Part shown: in pieces, positions 27,336 to 39,246 of the stretch
Position numbering within the stretch: the first letter of the stretch is position 1
How the letters are laid out: each line of letters opens with the position of its first letter
Origin: Brassica napus
Taxonomy: Eukaryota; Streptophyta; Magnoliopsida; Brassicales; Brassicaceae
Length of the DNA stretch: 64,000 bases
Assembly (NCBI RefSeq): GCF_020379485.1
Contig: NC_063438.1
Coordinates: 1,054,001 to 1,118,000, forward strand
Direction of reading: 5' to 3'
Made by a program: the position numbers and the translations under genes
Notes under the pieces: model-generated
Database searches by the model: none
What the model was told of the DNA's origin: nothing
The model's input: only the letters and a program-made list of their open reading frames with translations

Positions 27336-29268
27336 TTAGCGAGCAGCTACACCATCAGCTCGAGGCTTTGTATCAAGCAGTTGATGCAGTTTGCTGGTAG
27401 AGTTAGTCTCATTGTCTCCTTGCTTCTTGTTCTTGTCGTCTCCATTTCCTGAGCTCTTAACTCTCTTTTCAGGTTCTGAACTTTTCAGCTTGTCCTGCAA
27501 CCCCCCAACAAAAGCGTCACCTTCAAGAAACTAATACTTATTCATTAGTCAATGCTTTTTACTTACCAGTAAGGTTGCATTAGCTCCTCTTAGATTATTA
27601 GATTTCTCATTAAGTTGGTTTAGTTCAGATCTTAACGCCATGTTTTCTGCTGTTAGAGCTTCAACTTTCCTCGCCAGTTCTTCAGTCTCAGCCTTTAAAA
27701 CACAAATGATGTGTTAATGAGACTCATACTAAGAACATACAAAAAGAAAAGAGAGAACGTTTTAGAAACAAACCTGTTTCCTTAATCTTGACCTTCTAGC
27801 AGATTCTCTATTAGACTGTTTCCTTCTCTCCCGTTTCAGTTCTCTCTCGTTCTGAACAACAAAAATGGATTTACTTGTGAGGGAGATGTAACAAAACTAG
27901 CTAGATGGAAGACTAAGTCACTAAGGGTACCTGAAGCCAAGTTTCAGGAGGAACCATGGCTAAAGATTGTGACATGAAGGTGGGGTTTGAATTTGCACTT
28001 ACACCAGCAGCAGATACTATAGCTCCACCTCCTCCTTGAACACTAGGCTTTACGCAGTTATTATCACCACTTGACTGAGAAACAGACCGAAATGAGCTTG
28101 ACTGAACCAAATGTTTCTTCTCATCTACACAAAAAAAAACATCATTCACACCAAATCTCTCTCTCTATTTGAGACATGCAAAAAAAAGACTAATACCTTT
28201 GGCTGGAGTTCCTTCTCGGCTTCTCTTAAGTTTCGGTTCATCAGCCTAAGAACATGCAAAAAAAGGTTTAAGCATTAGACCATTTGAGGTTCTGATTGTA
28301 GATGAGACTACAAGAGACATTACCCCAGTGGTATTCCCATCACTTCCATCACTAGAACCATCCGTTTCTGAGCTGTTCCGTGAGCGTTTACCTTCATCAC
28401 CATTATTACCATTTCCTAGAGACATAGCAAGTCCATCAAACTCTTTCAGCTTCTTCATCAGTCCATTCTCTGTGTTCCCTGTTGATTTACTAGGAGTGTC
28501 TATGTTCAATGGCGTCCCCGGCTGCCCATTTTTACAATGAAACCCATAAAAACAGTGAGCAAAAAAAAACCATTACACAATCCATAATGATACTACTTAC
28601 AGTTGTTAAAGGTGTTGCACCCTTTTGACCCTGTGGCTGTGACCCCTGTTAACAAAAATATTAAGTCAGTCAATCACTTGAGTTTTCGGATTTAAAAAGG
28701 TCAGCGATGATTGTTATTTACCATGGGGAATCCAGGATGAGCGTAGACTCCTCCTCCGTGAGGGTAAACAGCTGCATAGGGTGTTCCATATGGTGACATC
28801 ATATGCTAAAAAAGATTCAAGACCAAAAACATTAACCAATAGTCTTCCATGTATAAGAAAAAAAAAAGTCTTTGGGGTTGACTAATAATAATACCTGAGG
28901 ATTCCACATGTAAGGAGGAGGAGGATGACCAGATGCAGCAGCCATAGCTGAGTTGTAATAAGGAGGCATTGCTACTCTTGGACCATAATAAGCCTATCAA
29001 AGTATCATCATTACATAAACCGGAAAGAGAGAGAGAGAGAGAGAGTAAAAGTAATAACAATACTAACCTGCATAGCGGCCCAATCAGGGTAGACATGAAC
29101 ATTTGTTTGATCCTGTCAACACATACAAGATAACATTAGTTTTGACTCTATTACAAGAACACTATTGACTTGAGAGTTATGGTCTGAAATTAATAATAAA
29201 AATACCGCAGGTGGTGAAGATGGTTTGTTGTCTGATTTGGTAACCTTTGGTTCCTCGCTCTTTCCCAT
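27336..29268 (-). CDS. GBF3: G-box binding factor 3, bZIP transcription factor
   Basis: Nuclear group G bZIP factor that binds CACGTG G-boxes, linked to ABA and stress responses. Eleven coding exons: 29206-29268, 29068-29112, 28895-28993, 28722-28805, 28601-28645, 28324-28521, 28197-28245, 27931-28124, 27774-27851, 27567-27692 and 27336-27494. They give 379 aa; Arabidopsis GBF3 is about 382. The N-terminal Pro-rich MFMR region includes WAAMQAYYGPRVAMPPYY and ends near the TGADEPKLKR segment. The basic region spans residues 260-285 (KQSNRESARRSRLRKQ) and the Leu zipper about 286-327. A 5' UTR intron is likely at 29309-29671. Compared with Arabidopsis GBF3, about 9 residues are missing just after the zipper. 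The NVHVYPDWAAMQ motif and overall match favour GBF3 over GBF1 and GBF2. Confidence 0.96.
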
Positions 29269-29846
29269 GGTCTTAACGTTTCCACACTTTAACAACAATT
29301 GTCTCTTTCTGCAAAAAACAAAGTTGTTGTGTGAGAAGCAAGAAGCATATGGGCAGAAACGTCTTTCCACCTTCCGTTATTTGTTCAGGAAGACAAAGAG
29401 AATCAACAAAGTCGATACAAATGTACAACTCTACCCTTGAAACACATGCACCTAAAAAAAAAAAAAAAAGACTGTTCTTCTTCTCATCGCTTTTGCTGTT
29501 CATGTTTAAATTCAAAGAACTTAATTCAACTAATACAAAGAGACGATGCAAAACGTAAGAACAAAACATAAAAAGCAAAAAAAAACTATCATAACAATCA
29601 TATACAAAAAACTAAAGAAGAGCAATGAATGATGATGATCCTCTGATAAGTTTAAATTTAATGCAAATTACCTGCAAGAATCTGTAACCTGAGCTCAGAG
29701 ATACAAATCTAGAAACTTGAAACCTAAAGAGAAATTTTAATGCATTTCAATCTCTCTCTAGAAAAACAGAGAGAAAAAAAGAGTTCAGTTTTTTTTTTGA
29801 GGGAGGAGGAAGACGAGAGAGAAAAAACGGAGCGCCAAGACGATGA

Positions 29847-29983
29847 CCACGTCATCAAACACGTGTCATGAGAATATAATACAGCGTAAACTACGGTGGT
29901 GTTTGATGAGTTGGCTCATCGACTTTCGTGCCACCCATTTGTGTTTCTCTTCTCTTCCCTTCTCATCTTTTACCGTACACGTG
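29847..29983. promoter_or_regulatory. G-box cluster upstream of GBF3
   Basis: Upstream of the GBF3 5' UTR there is a CCACGTCA element (29847-29854) and two perfect CACGTG G-boxes (29860-29865 and 29978-29983), followed by a TACGTG near 30026. These are the sites that GBF-type and ABF-type bZIPs bind. This fits ABA-responsive control and possible self-regulation, but it is motif evidence only. Confidence 0.6.
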
Positions 29984-31028
29984 TTCGATTATTAGTCGCT
30001 CTACGCCATCAAGTCATGTGACTTACGTGGTCCGTCTGTTTTAATTTAATTACCAGTTTCTAATTCATTGCGAGTTTAAAAAGGATTTTATTATTCGATA
30101 TTTACTAGGCTTAGACATTTTTACCCCAATCTGAAGTACCTCTTTAAATCCGGATAAAAAAATCAAAACTGAATCTGAACAGTTATACAAAGATAACCAA
30201 ACGGAACTTATGAATTTAGTACTTTGGGATATAGTTATAATTCGAACCGAATCAAAATCCGAATTAGGATCCGAAAATATTCGAACATAATTAAATATGT
30301 TAATGTTTTAATATGTTAAATTAATTTAGATATTTCATAGTTTTCAATAGTTTATTTTATTTGTTATTTTAAATATTTTTTAATTTGAGTAGATAATTAA
30401 ACTAAATTTTAGTTAGATTTATGAGTAATTTATATATTTTGAAAAACATTTGTCAAATTTTTAGGTTAAAAATAATATTTTTAAACGATTTTAGACATTA
30501 TAATCCGATTCGAACCGAATTTGGTGGGAATCATACTAAATTTTGATCTATCAAACAAGTATTAAAAGGGGAATAAGCTGATCAGAGAGCCTGTCCACGT
30601 AGGACATTATAATCGTCCAATCACATTACAGTTTTTTTCCACGTTAGATTGTGGTTGTATAACTTGGGCTTACCGATTTCTTTTGTTAATATGTCGTGTT
30701 ACATTATTGGCCCATGTAGCCCATCAGATTTGCGAGACGGACATCTGATACCTCACCTCTTGATCTCGCCCTTTCTCATTTCTACGCACCCTAATTTTCA
30801 GATCGATTCATCACCCCTTTGCTCTTCCTTTTCTTTGTTCTGTTCCTTTGCTCTTCCACTTCTTCTTCCGTTTCACGATCTGACAAACGAACAATCGATA
30901 CATCTCCCTTCACCCTCATTTATTTATGGCTTCTCTAGGCTTTTCTCATTCAGATTTAATTTATAAAACTCTTGATCAGAGCTTTATTCCGATTAAGCTT
31001 CGTTGTCTATTCTCATTAGTACATTGCG

Positions 31029-34000
31029 ATGAGTTCCATCGGAAAATCCACGTTTGCAAGTGATTCCAACTCGGAGAAACCAAAAGGCGTTGAGGCTGAC
31101 TCCTTACCCGGACCGATCAAGCCCATCGGTGCACCCTATGTCTCTTCCGGCCTCACGATCGGCGATCCCCACTCGAAGACAGCCAAAGGCCAGACGTCGG
31201 TCTCCTCCGGTCTGACTAAACCCATCGGCAAGAACCTCAATGGTAAGAACCCGTAGCGTTTCGTTGTCCAATTATATAGTCCGTTTGATTGCCAAAAAAA
31301 ATTGTAGAGTCTGAAGCTTTGTGATTTTAGATAATGAGATGAACAATATAATTTTTTTGATTGCCAAAAAAAATTATAGAGTCTGCAGCTTTGTGATTTA
31401 AGATAATGAGATGAACAATATAATTTTTTTATAATCATTATATTTGATTATTCAGAAATTTAAAAAGCATATGTAATTGTGGTACAGAGTTGAGTTTCCT
31501 TTTTTGATGATGGCAACGTTCATATTCATCTGCAGGTACGATCATTCACACCACGAAGACCGGTGTCTCTTCAGGCGTCAGAGGCAAAGCTGCTGTCTCC
31601 TCTGGCGTCAAGGGAAAAGCCATTGTCTCCGATGTTGGGGAAGTGATGGCTTTCAAAGATGTGAAATTCGGACCTAATCAAGGCGAGTTGAGGTTTCGGT
31701 TGATCCATTTTTGGGAAGCTAGAAATGTTCTGACGAAGGTGATTATTGGTCTCGAGATGCTTCTCATCGACCAAGAGGTAATAAACCGTATTCTTTATTA
31801 CAGTTTAGTTTAAAAATTGTTTAGCTGAGATACTGATAAATCATTTTAAATCCAAATTATCGTTTTATTCTTTTGTTCGCTTAATGCAGTACGGGTTATA
31901 TATCTTTAATGTTTTTTTTTTAAGATTTCCTCTCTAGCATTTCTGATTTAATTTGTTTAATGTTGTTAACAGGAAACTGTTATCCAGGGCTTCATTCCAG
32001 CTGGGAGGATAGAGACTTATTTGCCACACATGGAAGCTGGTGGCATTTACAGGCTCAACAGTTTTTACGGGTCTAAGAACAAGACTTTGTATCGGGTAGC
32101 CGACCCAAGTGTCACCATCACCTTCTCATCGACTTCTGTCCTCTCTGATCTAGAGGACAGTTTGGTTTGTATCCCTGAGGACCGTTTCCGGTTCCGTGGA
32201 TATGAGGAGTTCGATGCTGCTTGCGACTTGAAAGGGGATCTTTATGGTAGGTCCTCACTGTTGTATAGGATAATGTTTAATCTGATCTTAGATGATATGT
32301 TTTCAATCGATCAAATATATTCAGCATTGTTGGCTAGGATTGTGTTTTGATCCCGACTTACATTTTTAGATTTCGTTGCTGGGTTATAAAATATAAAGCA
32401 TTGAGTTTGATTGTTTTATTTTGCAGATTATGTTGGCCACATCAAACTTGTGAATGGGCAGGTTCTTAGTGACAGTATCGTGATAGATGATGCTGAGATA
32501 GCTTCATCCCGCCGAGTTCTGCTTCATGTTCAAACTCATGAGTAAGCTAATTTGTATCTTTTTACTTTTCATTTTGGTAAATTCATCCATCCTTTTGTCT
32601 CTCTTATCACACGAGTTTTCGATGTTGTAGTGGTCCGGTGATGAAGTTGTACCTATGGGATAAGGCTGCTTTTGACTTTAGTGGAAAAATTAAAGCATCT
32701 GGAGGAACTGCACGTGTTATTTTGGTCACCACCTTAAACCCGAAACGATTTGGAGGTTCGTATTATCAACTTTACTTATTGTTTTAAGAAGTACATAGGA
32801 TGGTTAATGAATCTATCTGGTCATGTTAGTTTTAACTAATATGACTGCATTTGATAGAAATTGGCGCTTATTAGCTATGAGGGAACCGTTATGTTCTGAG
32901 ATAACAAATATTATGGATATATATATATTATTATACATCTCATTTTACATCAAATTTTGACTCTGTATTATAACACTGGATCTGTTATAGGTGCCCTAAC
33001 TCTCTCCACTATGACATCATCACGTGTATTTTTGGACAGTGATGTCCAAGCAACCCGTGATTATCTCACTTGGTAAGCATTCCTTTATTAAATGTTGTTC
33101 GTTGTTATTCCATCATTGTATTTGATGTTTGGATGTTTGCTCAGGTTGAACTCGAACTTAGCTGTTGCTAACAGAGTTGATGCAGACGTTGTCACTAAGA
33201 CTGAGACAGTGACTATAGGCGAGCTCTTTTCCTTTATGAAGCAAGAAGCTGCCAAGGTCGTACAGTGCCAATGAATAACACATTCAATATGATAGTCATA
33301 GTTTCTCATTTAATTGTTTAATATTTTGCAGGTTGCTTGGTTCGAGTGCATAGCAACCATTGGTGATGTTGCGCATGGTTCAGCATGGTATTACATAGGC
33401 TGTGGTGTGTGCCATACTAAGGCAACCAAAGGGCCTACCACCCTTATGTGTAAAAAATGTGGGAAAAGCGATATTGTTGGTGTTGCACAGTAAGTGGCTC
33501 AGATTTACATACACTCATACTTCAATACATTCATTGATAATCTGCCCATGACACAGGTACTTAGCCAGGATCTCTGTCTACGATAATGATGATCATGCGT
33601 CTTTTGTTCTCCTTGGTGATGCTGGTCATGAGTTGACTGGAAAGAAAGCTTCTGAATTGGTTGAGAGTTATTTCGAGGTAGTTGCAAACCTGCCATTCTT
33701 TGTTATGTGAAACTGTCTTCTCCCCCATATATTTAGAAATATATAGTAATAATTGTTTTAAGTGTATGTTAGGCCAATGAGGATGTAGGAGATGATCATT
33801 TGGTCCCGGTGCCTCAAGCTCTGATCGATTCCATAGGACAGACTCACAAATTCATTGTGAAGGTATCAAATCACAATTTGACCGGCAAGACCCAGTCTTT
33901 GACTGTGACAAAGGTGCTCACTCCAGAAGTTCTAGAACTTGAAGGCAATTTAGTAGGAAATGTGATTTTACCAGATGCCCATGAACCTTTGCAGAAGGGA

Positions 34001-34111
34001 GTTGCTGAGGATGGTCCTTCCACACGTTTTGAAGAATCTGATGGTCAGGGGGTGAAAAGAACTGCTGATAATGTTGAGGCAGAAGATCCCAAGCGAGCCA
34101 AATGTGGCTAA
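31029..34111 (+). CDS. RPA1-like OB-fold single-stranded DNA-binding protein
   Basis: Replication protein A large-subunit-like protein, predicted to bind single-stranded DNA in the nucleus. Ten exons: 31029-31242, 31536-31777, 31973-32246, 32427-32541, 32631-32755, 32991-33072, 33145-33256, 33332-33489, 33557-33677 and 33773-34111. They give 593 aa with all joins in frame and GT/AG borders. It lacks the RPA70 N-terminal protein-interaction domain. Instead it starts with a Ser/Gly-rich leader containing four VSSG motifs. OB folds follow (about 70-300). A C-terminal OB fold holds a zinc site C412-x2-C415 and C428-x2-C431, and a basic KRAKCG tail follows. Such paralogs are numerous in crucifers. 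It interrupts the GBF3-LRB1 gene order and lies inside a Helitron-like element, so it was probably brought by that element. Confidence 0.85.
31284..31427 (+). repeat. 72-bp tandem duplication in intron 1 of the RPA1-like gene
   Basis: Two adjacent copies (31284-31355 and 31356-31427), differing at a few positions, both starting TTTGATTGCC and ending in T-rich sequence. They lie wholly inside intron 1 and do not alter the reading frame. Confidence 0.88.
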
Positions 34112-34931
34112 GGTGTGTTAAGTGGTGGTTTTATGGTTACTGAAACTCTATGCTTTGTTTTTTTTTTTCCAATTTCAGACTTTATCTTTGCATCATTGAC
34201 TATCTTTCTTATGATCTGTGTTGGCTATACTATGTACAATGATCTCTTTTTTTGAGTTCAATGTTTGATCATTTTAGTTTCATTAGAGCTGATGCTTTAC
34301 GAGTTTTAGATGAGATTTGTGGCTTTTGTCTTTTCCAAGCCAAAGGATGTCTAAGCCGCGGTAGGATATGGTATAGTGTGTTGCTCATAGCTTATAGGGT
34401 TGAGCCATATAGTCATCTTGCGATCTAGCTTCTGAACTATAGAATAGCGACATTACAAGTAGAGACTCGGAAAATTAGAGTTTAAAAATAAAAAGTCATT
34501 CTTGCGATCTAAGGGATTCATAGTGGAAACTTGCTTCTTCAGTTCACTTTGTACTTTTGTTTAATAGTATATCACATGAGTTCAATGTTTTTGACTCTAT
34601 GACAAATAAGATACAAAAAAGAGTGTGTATATGTATCAGAACTTGGGAAATCATTCAAAACTATTATGTATTTATAAAGGTGAAAATGAGAAGGCTAACT
34701 CCCAAGCAGATGACCAGATCCAATATTTGTATAAGCTGTTGAGGAAATTGAGTTATATACATTATAAAGATCAATCAAACCCAATTAAGTTAGGAACAGA
34801 AAAAGGAAATTAAAAAATAAGGAAAAATGAAAAAAGATATTGCAGTGAAATCTATTTTGATCTCAAATATTAAAATTAAAAATACAATTTTCTTACTATC
34901 ATATTAAAAATTAATATTATAGGAAAAAAAT
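34112..34931. other. Helitron tail downstream of the RPA1-like gene
   Basis: 3' UTR of the RPA1-like gene followed by AT-rich non-coding sequence up to the Helitron terminal hairpin. Short open frames at 34557-34813 show no family features. Confidence 0.5.
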
Positions 34932-35067
34932 CCGGGCGTAGCCCGGAAAACCCCCTAGTAATTAGTAAAGTCTGAATGTGATTTATGAGTATAAACCGAA
35001 AATTTAAAAATCTGAATCCACCGAACCGAATTTCGACGGGTTCCAAAGGACCATGCCTAATATTTAC

Positions 35068-36149
35068 CATAGTTTATAAATCCTCTTCAAATCCGCCAAC
35101 TAATTTTCTTTTAGATCCGGAAAGGACATGGTGGTAAATACACGCAAGAAAAGACCTTTGACTATTAAGCATCTCCGACGCGGAGAGCACTTCTGTCCAC
35201 CCTACTCAGCATCTTCACCGTCCATCTTACACCCCACCGATTCAAATCTTCCAAAGGTGCCACAATACGACCAACGTGTATGGCCACGTTTTTGCCATCA
35301 TGGAAGTTGCATTTTTTAACCTTATTTAATTATTATTAAACAAAAGAAGACATTAGGACCCACGATTCCGACAACTGCTTCGCATCCAACGGCTGGGATA
35401 TTACTAACGATCGAACGGATGAGAAACAAGCCACGCCAGTTGAATATTGGCATCTAGAGAGAGGTTTAAATGGGCCAACGAGGCTTTTGCGTTGGCGTAA
35501 ACGAGCTTCTGTCCACGAAGTGGTCCCTACGTTACGAAATGCGACTCACATGGATGTATCTACCTGTCGGTTAATGATTCGACAATGTAGAAAATATTGT
35601 CTGGACACATACTTGTATAACTCTACTGAGGTTCCCGATGACGTAAGCGAAGGCAAAGACCACGTCACTTTCGAATCTAGGCCGTTTAGTTCTGAAAAAT
35701 CCGACGGTGATGCAGCTTTAACGCCGCCTCGAGTAAGAATAAAACGTGTGTATATATATAACTCGAATCATCTGACGTGGCGATCAATAATGTAATGGAG
35801 AAAAAAAGGATTTATTATTGCTACGTGTGGGGTCGAAGTCAGAAAAAAGAGATATAAATCGACGGTCCAAATGTCTTTCCGACAAAATGACGTGTCCGTC
35901 TGGTAAGCAAGATAGTCTTACGCATTTATATGGGCCCGCATGTGACGAGGACTCGAATATTCTATAAGTTTTCCGCTATTACCCTTGACACTTTTCACTT
36001 ATTCCTTGACGTACCACTCACTCTAGCCGCATTGTTTGAACGTCTCAAAGCCTTCATGTTCAATTGTTCACACCAGAACATGATGGTCTTACAGAGTGAC
36101 CCTCGTAGAACCCATATTATAAGGCCCATCTCATATGTTAGGCCCTAAC
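35068..36149. other. Unassigned spacer between the nested element and LRB1
   Basis: More GC-balanced than its surroundings, with several promoter-like motifs: TGACGTAAG near 35640, CTACGTGTGG near 35821 and GGCCCATC near 36124. The short open frames (for example 35487-35795 and 35930-36148) carry no recognisable domain. It may include upstream sequence that belonged to GBF3 before the insertion. Confidence 0.4.
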
Positions 36150-36414
36150 TAGGCCTCGACAATTTAAAATTTAAAGATGTTTCGTTTTAATTATTAAAAG
36201 TTTAATTTAAGTTATTTTGTAAAATTTTAGATATATATGATTATTTTACGTTTTTTCAGATTCTAAATATCCAAACCTGATCCGGATCCGAACTAGTATT
36301 TTATAGAGTTTTTAGTTATAGATTCGAACCGATCCGAACCCGAACCGAAATTTTACAAATGCATATTGGATCCACATGTTCCCGACCTCGACGACCCGAA
36401 CGCGTCCATGCCTA
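36150..36414. mobile_element. Small hAT-like relic
   Basis: Starts TAGGCCTCGACA and ends GCGTCCATGCCTA, an imperfect inverted pair similar to the larger element at 30106-35059. The interior has the same CGAACC-type degenerate repeats. The flanking 8-mers do not match, so no target duplication supports it. Confidence 0.5.
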
Positions 36415-36430
36415 TGAGAACCTAGTGATA

Positions 36431-36635
36431 AAATTCCAATTAAGTTTACAGCGTGGATAATCTTGGGTTAAGGTAAGTGAAAGTAGTGCAAATAGATTCC
36501 AATGAAGTTCCAATAATATTATAGGCCCATCTCATATATTAGGCCCAATTTTATTTCCCGTCTTGGGTTTAAGGTGAAGAGAAACTAGTGCAAATAGATA
36601 AATTCCAATTAAATTTACAGCGTGGATACTCTTTT
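36431..36635 (+). repeat. 169-bp-spaced local duplication downstream of LRB1
   Basis: An AAATTCCAATTAA plus TTACAGCGTGGAT block occurs at 36431 and again at about 36600. A GTGCAAATAGAT block is also repeated. It is non-coding and lies just past the LRB1 stop codon. Confidence 0.7.
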
Positions 36636-36724
36636 ACTGCTCCGTAAGCAAATTACAAAAGACACTCTTGCTTTGAGCTTACTACATGGAGAGGGTAGAG
36701 GAGACTCGCAAAGAGAGATGTTGA

Positions 36725-38989
36725 TCAGTGAAGGTCTGTTCGTTTAATAGTGAGCTCAGCACGGAGATGGAGAATGCCATCGATGAAGTACTGACTATCC
36801 TCAGCGATAAACGAAGTCCAAGGGATCCCGAAGAGGTTCCTGTAACCAACCGCTTTGCCACCAGTGAACGTGTAGTTCCCTTTGTACTTGCAAGCGTAAT
36901 CCTGCGAAGGCTTCTCTCTAGCCGCGAACTCGTAGTCCACACCAAAGCTCACAGCTCCTTTCTCTTGCATCCCAAGGAACAGACCAAAGCAGTGGAACGA
37001 GCTTTGCTGGTCCATGTTGCAATGCGCAGAGAGGAAGAAGCCTTGACCTCCTAAATGAAAGGCCTGAGAGTAGACTCTCCCCGAAGGGAACAGTCCTGTG
37101 CACTCCTCTCGCTTCAAGTCAAGGTACACTACACACTGCGGGCGAGGAAGCTCGAACTCGACTACTTTCACGGGTCTGTATTTGTAAGCCCTCTCTATGA
37201 ACCGGCGGTTCGTTGAGTCTGATCCTTCAGCTGCTAGGATGCGTTGCCTGTGAGGAGCTTCCGCTTTGAAGAAGAGCGCTTCTAGGACTTGCTTTGACGC
37301 TACTTCGTGGTCAAAGTCGCTGCAGGTTAGCACCTTTTTGAGTTTTCTGCACGTCATGTATGGGAAGCGTATGTAAAGAGCAAGGCGTGAGCCTAGAATC
37401 TCTCTACGGTCTTCCAACGAACTGTACTGTCCCCTCGCCCATTTCAACACAAAGTCGTAAACAGCGTCCTCTGAAGCAATTTGGAGATCATCGCTCGATA
37501 GTATCGCCTCGATTCCAGCCAACGGTAAGGCCATAACCTCCTCCTGAAACCTGTAAACAAAACTGGTTTAACTTCACAACACTCTTTTAAGTGAATGCAT
37601 TTTTTGGAGTAGTATTTTAATTACTTGGTGATATCCTTGAAACGCGAGGCAAGGAACTGTTTAGCTGCATCGGTTAGAGGCTGGACAGCTTCGGCCATTA
37701 AAACGCTGGAGGGGAGGTCGAGATAGAGCAAAGCGGAATCGGGAGTCATAGGCATATTGCGGAGAAGTCTACTGCAGTACCTCATGCAGGAAGCAACCTC
37801 AAACTTGTCAGCAGCCATGAGAACATCTAGTAAAGCAGGTGCTGTTGTGACAGTTAGAGAGTTGCTGTACACAAAGTTTAAAAGCTCCATCAAAGCACCT
37901 TCCTCTGCCATCAAAACACACAGCATGAAAAAATCAACATTGTGAGCTCTCACAGATACAAAAAACCATAAATAAATACAAAAAATAAATACCAAAATAC
38001 CGTAAGTAAATAAATAAATACCATAAATAAAAACCATAAATCAGTAACAGAGTTAATAAAAAAAGGAATAAAGAATCAAAAGCCAACATGTAAGTGTCAT
38101 ACCTTGTGCACTAATTCTAAGGGTTACATGTCTTTGTTCTGATTCCCTCATTCCATTAGAAAACAGCTACAACAAGAAGCAAAGGACAGTGTTACATGTA
38201 ACATAAACAAACCAATAAGACTCAAAATAAGAAGAAAGGAACCTTGTAAAAGAAAGGGCTTTTAGCAGCCAAGATAGGAGAGCTAATATGCAGCTCCTTA
38301 ACATTAACAACAGTAGATTGATCCATCCCCCAGTTCGGCTCACTAGATGCATCATCATCACCTAAAAAAAAACATTTTACTATAAAATTTTACACAAGCT
38401 ACCTTAGAAAAAAAAAAATTAAATTAAAAATGCAATCTCAAGAAAGAACCTGAGAGAGTCTCCTCCTCTTCCACCATAGCCTCTCCTTCTTCATCAAGAT
38501 TATCATCCAAATCTGGTTGGTTATTATCCGTTATAATCTGCTCTTCAGGACACGCCACAATGTCCGAAACCGTAACTGCAAATCCAAAACATCATAGTTA
38601 ATTAACTTTCTTATAAAGGAGAAATCAAAATCCCTAAACTAATTAAAAATTTCAATCGGTTCAATTGATCAAAAGCCCTAAACCGAGATTTTTAATCGGT
38701 TGAATAGATAACCATTATCCTTCTTGTTGTTGTCCTCTCTTCTCCTCTTGCGATGACGAGCCCAATCGGCAATACTCGTGCACCCTCCTTCGCCGACATC
38801 AGACGTGGAATCCGACGAAGCACCGCCCATGATCTCGATCCGGAGCAAACGGTCGGAGAAGTTGCTGTCGTTGAAGGCGAATCCGAAATCGCCTTCGGAG
38901 GAGGAGGAGGAAGAACCGTGGCGAGAGAAATTGGAGTCCATCTCCGTCTTGGGGTCGAATAGATCGGCGTCGTTGGAGGAGCCTCTCAT
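36725..38989 (-). CDS. LRB1: Light-response BTB protein, CUL3 substrate adaptor
   Basis: BTB-BACK protein that serves as substrate adaptor of a CUL3 ubiquitin ligase; in Arabidopsis LRB1/LRB2 act in red-light phytochrome and PIF turnover. Six exons: 38713-38989, 38450-38575, 38243-38361, 38103-38166, 37625-37904 and 36725-37550. They give 563 aa; Arabidopsis LRB1 is about 561. The N terminus is Ser-rich and acidic with a nuclear-signal-like RHRKRRRED near residue 80. The BTB domain spans about 145-260 ([20 protein letters not shown], then [11 protein letters not shown]). A BACK domain includes [16 protein letters not shown], followed by the family's conserved C-terminal region. Position next to GBF3 and MIR159C supports LRB1 (At2g46260) over its paralog POB1/LRB2. 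Confidence 0.95.
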
Positions 38990-39246
38990 AACTTCCTTTT
39001 TTTTCTCGAAACCCTCTCTCTCTCTCCGTCTTCTCTTCCGGCGAAGAATCGAACAGATTTGAATCGGGAAGAAGAAGAAGGGGTCAAATTCGAAAATGAG
39101 GAACAAACCCTAGAAATGTGTTTTTTTTTTTTTAATTGGAGAAAGGAAGTTGAACGGTTACGGTTACAGGTCGGTAGCGTATTGATAAAATGGATGGATG
39201 TCTAAATTAAGACAACCGGTTTTGTTAGTTAGCGCGGCAATCAGCT

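Larger units (their letters stand above)
30547..34959 (+). mobile_element. Helitron-like element carrying an RPA1-like gene
   Basis: The 3' end is typical of crucifer Helitrons: a GC stem CCGGGC-GTA-GCCCGG (34932-34946), 8 nt, then CTAGT (34955-34959). The 5' end begins after an A with TCTATCAAACAAGTATTAA and then AAAGGGGAATAAGC, resembling Helitron 5' ends. Other A|TC choices within about 20 bp are possible. Both ends lie inside one hAT-like element. The base after CTAGT is A, not the expected T, so the exact termini are uncertain. The element contains one intact RPA1-like gene in the same orientation and no Rep/helicase, so it would be non-autonomous. Confidence 0.65.
30098..35067. mobile_element. 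hAT-like non-autonomous element, split by a Helitron
   Basis: The left terminus starts TAGGCTTAGACA at 30106 and the right terminus ends GGACCATGCCTA at 35059, an imperfect inverted pair. Both are flanked by the same 8 bp, ATATTTAC (30098-30105 and 35060-35067), the target-site length of hAT elements. The two halves (30106-30546 and 34960-35059, about 541 bp together) are rich in degenerate CGAACCGAA repeats and have no coding capacity. All the sequence between the halves belongs to the nested Helitron-like insertion, so this was the earlier insertion. Confidence 0.8.

Noticed and set aside
34557..34813. Small genes downstream of the RPA1-like gene
   Set aside because: AT-rich Helitron tail sequence without recognisable features.
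35487..36148. Possible genes in the LRB1-GBF3 spacer
   Set aside because: Short frames without domain, start context or neighbouring exons.
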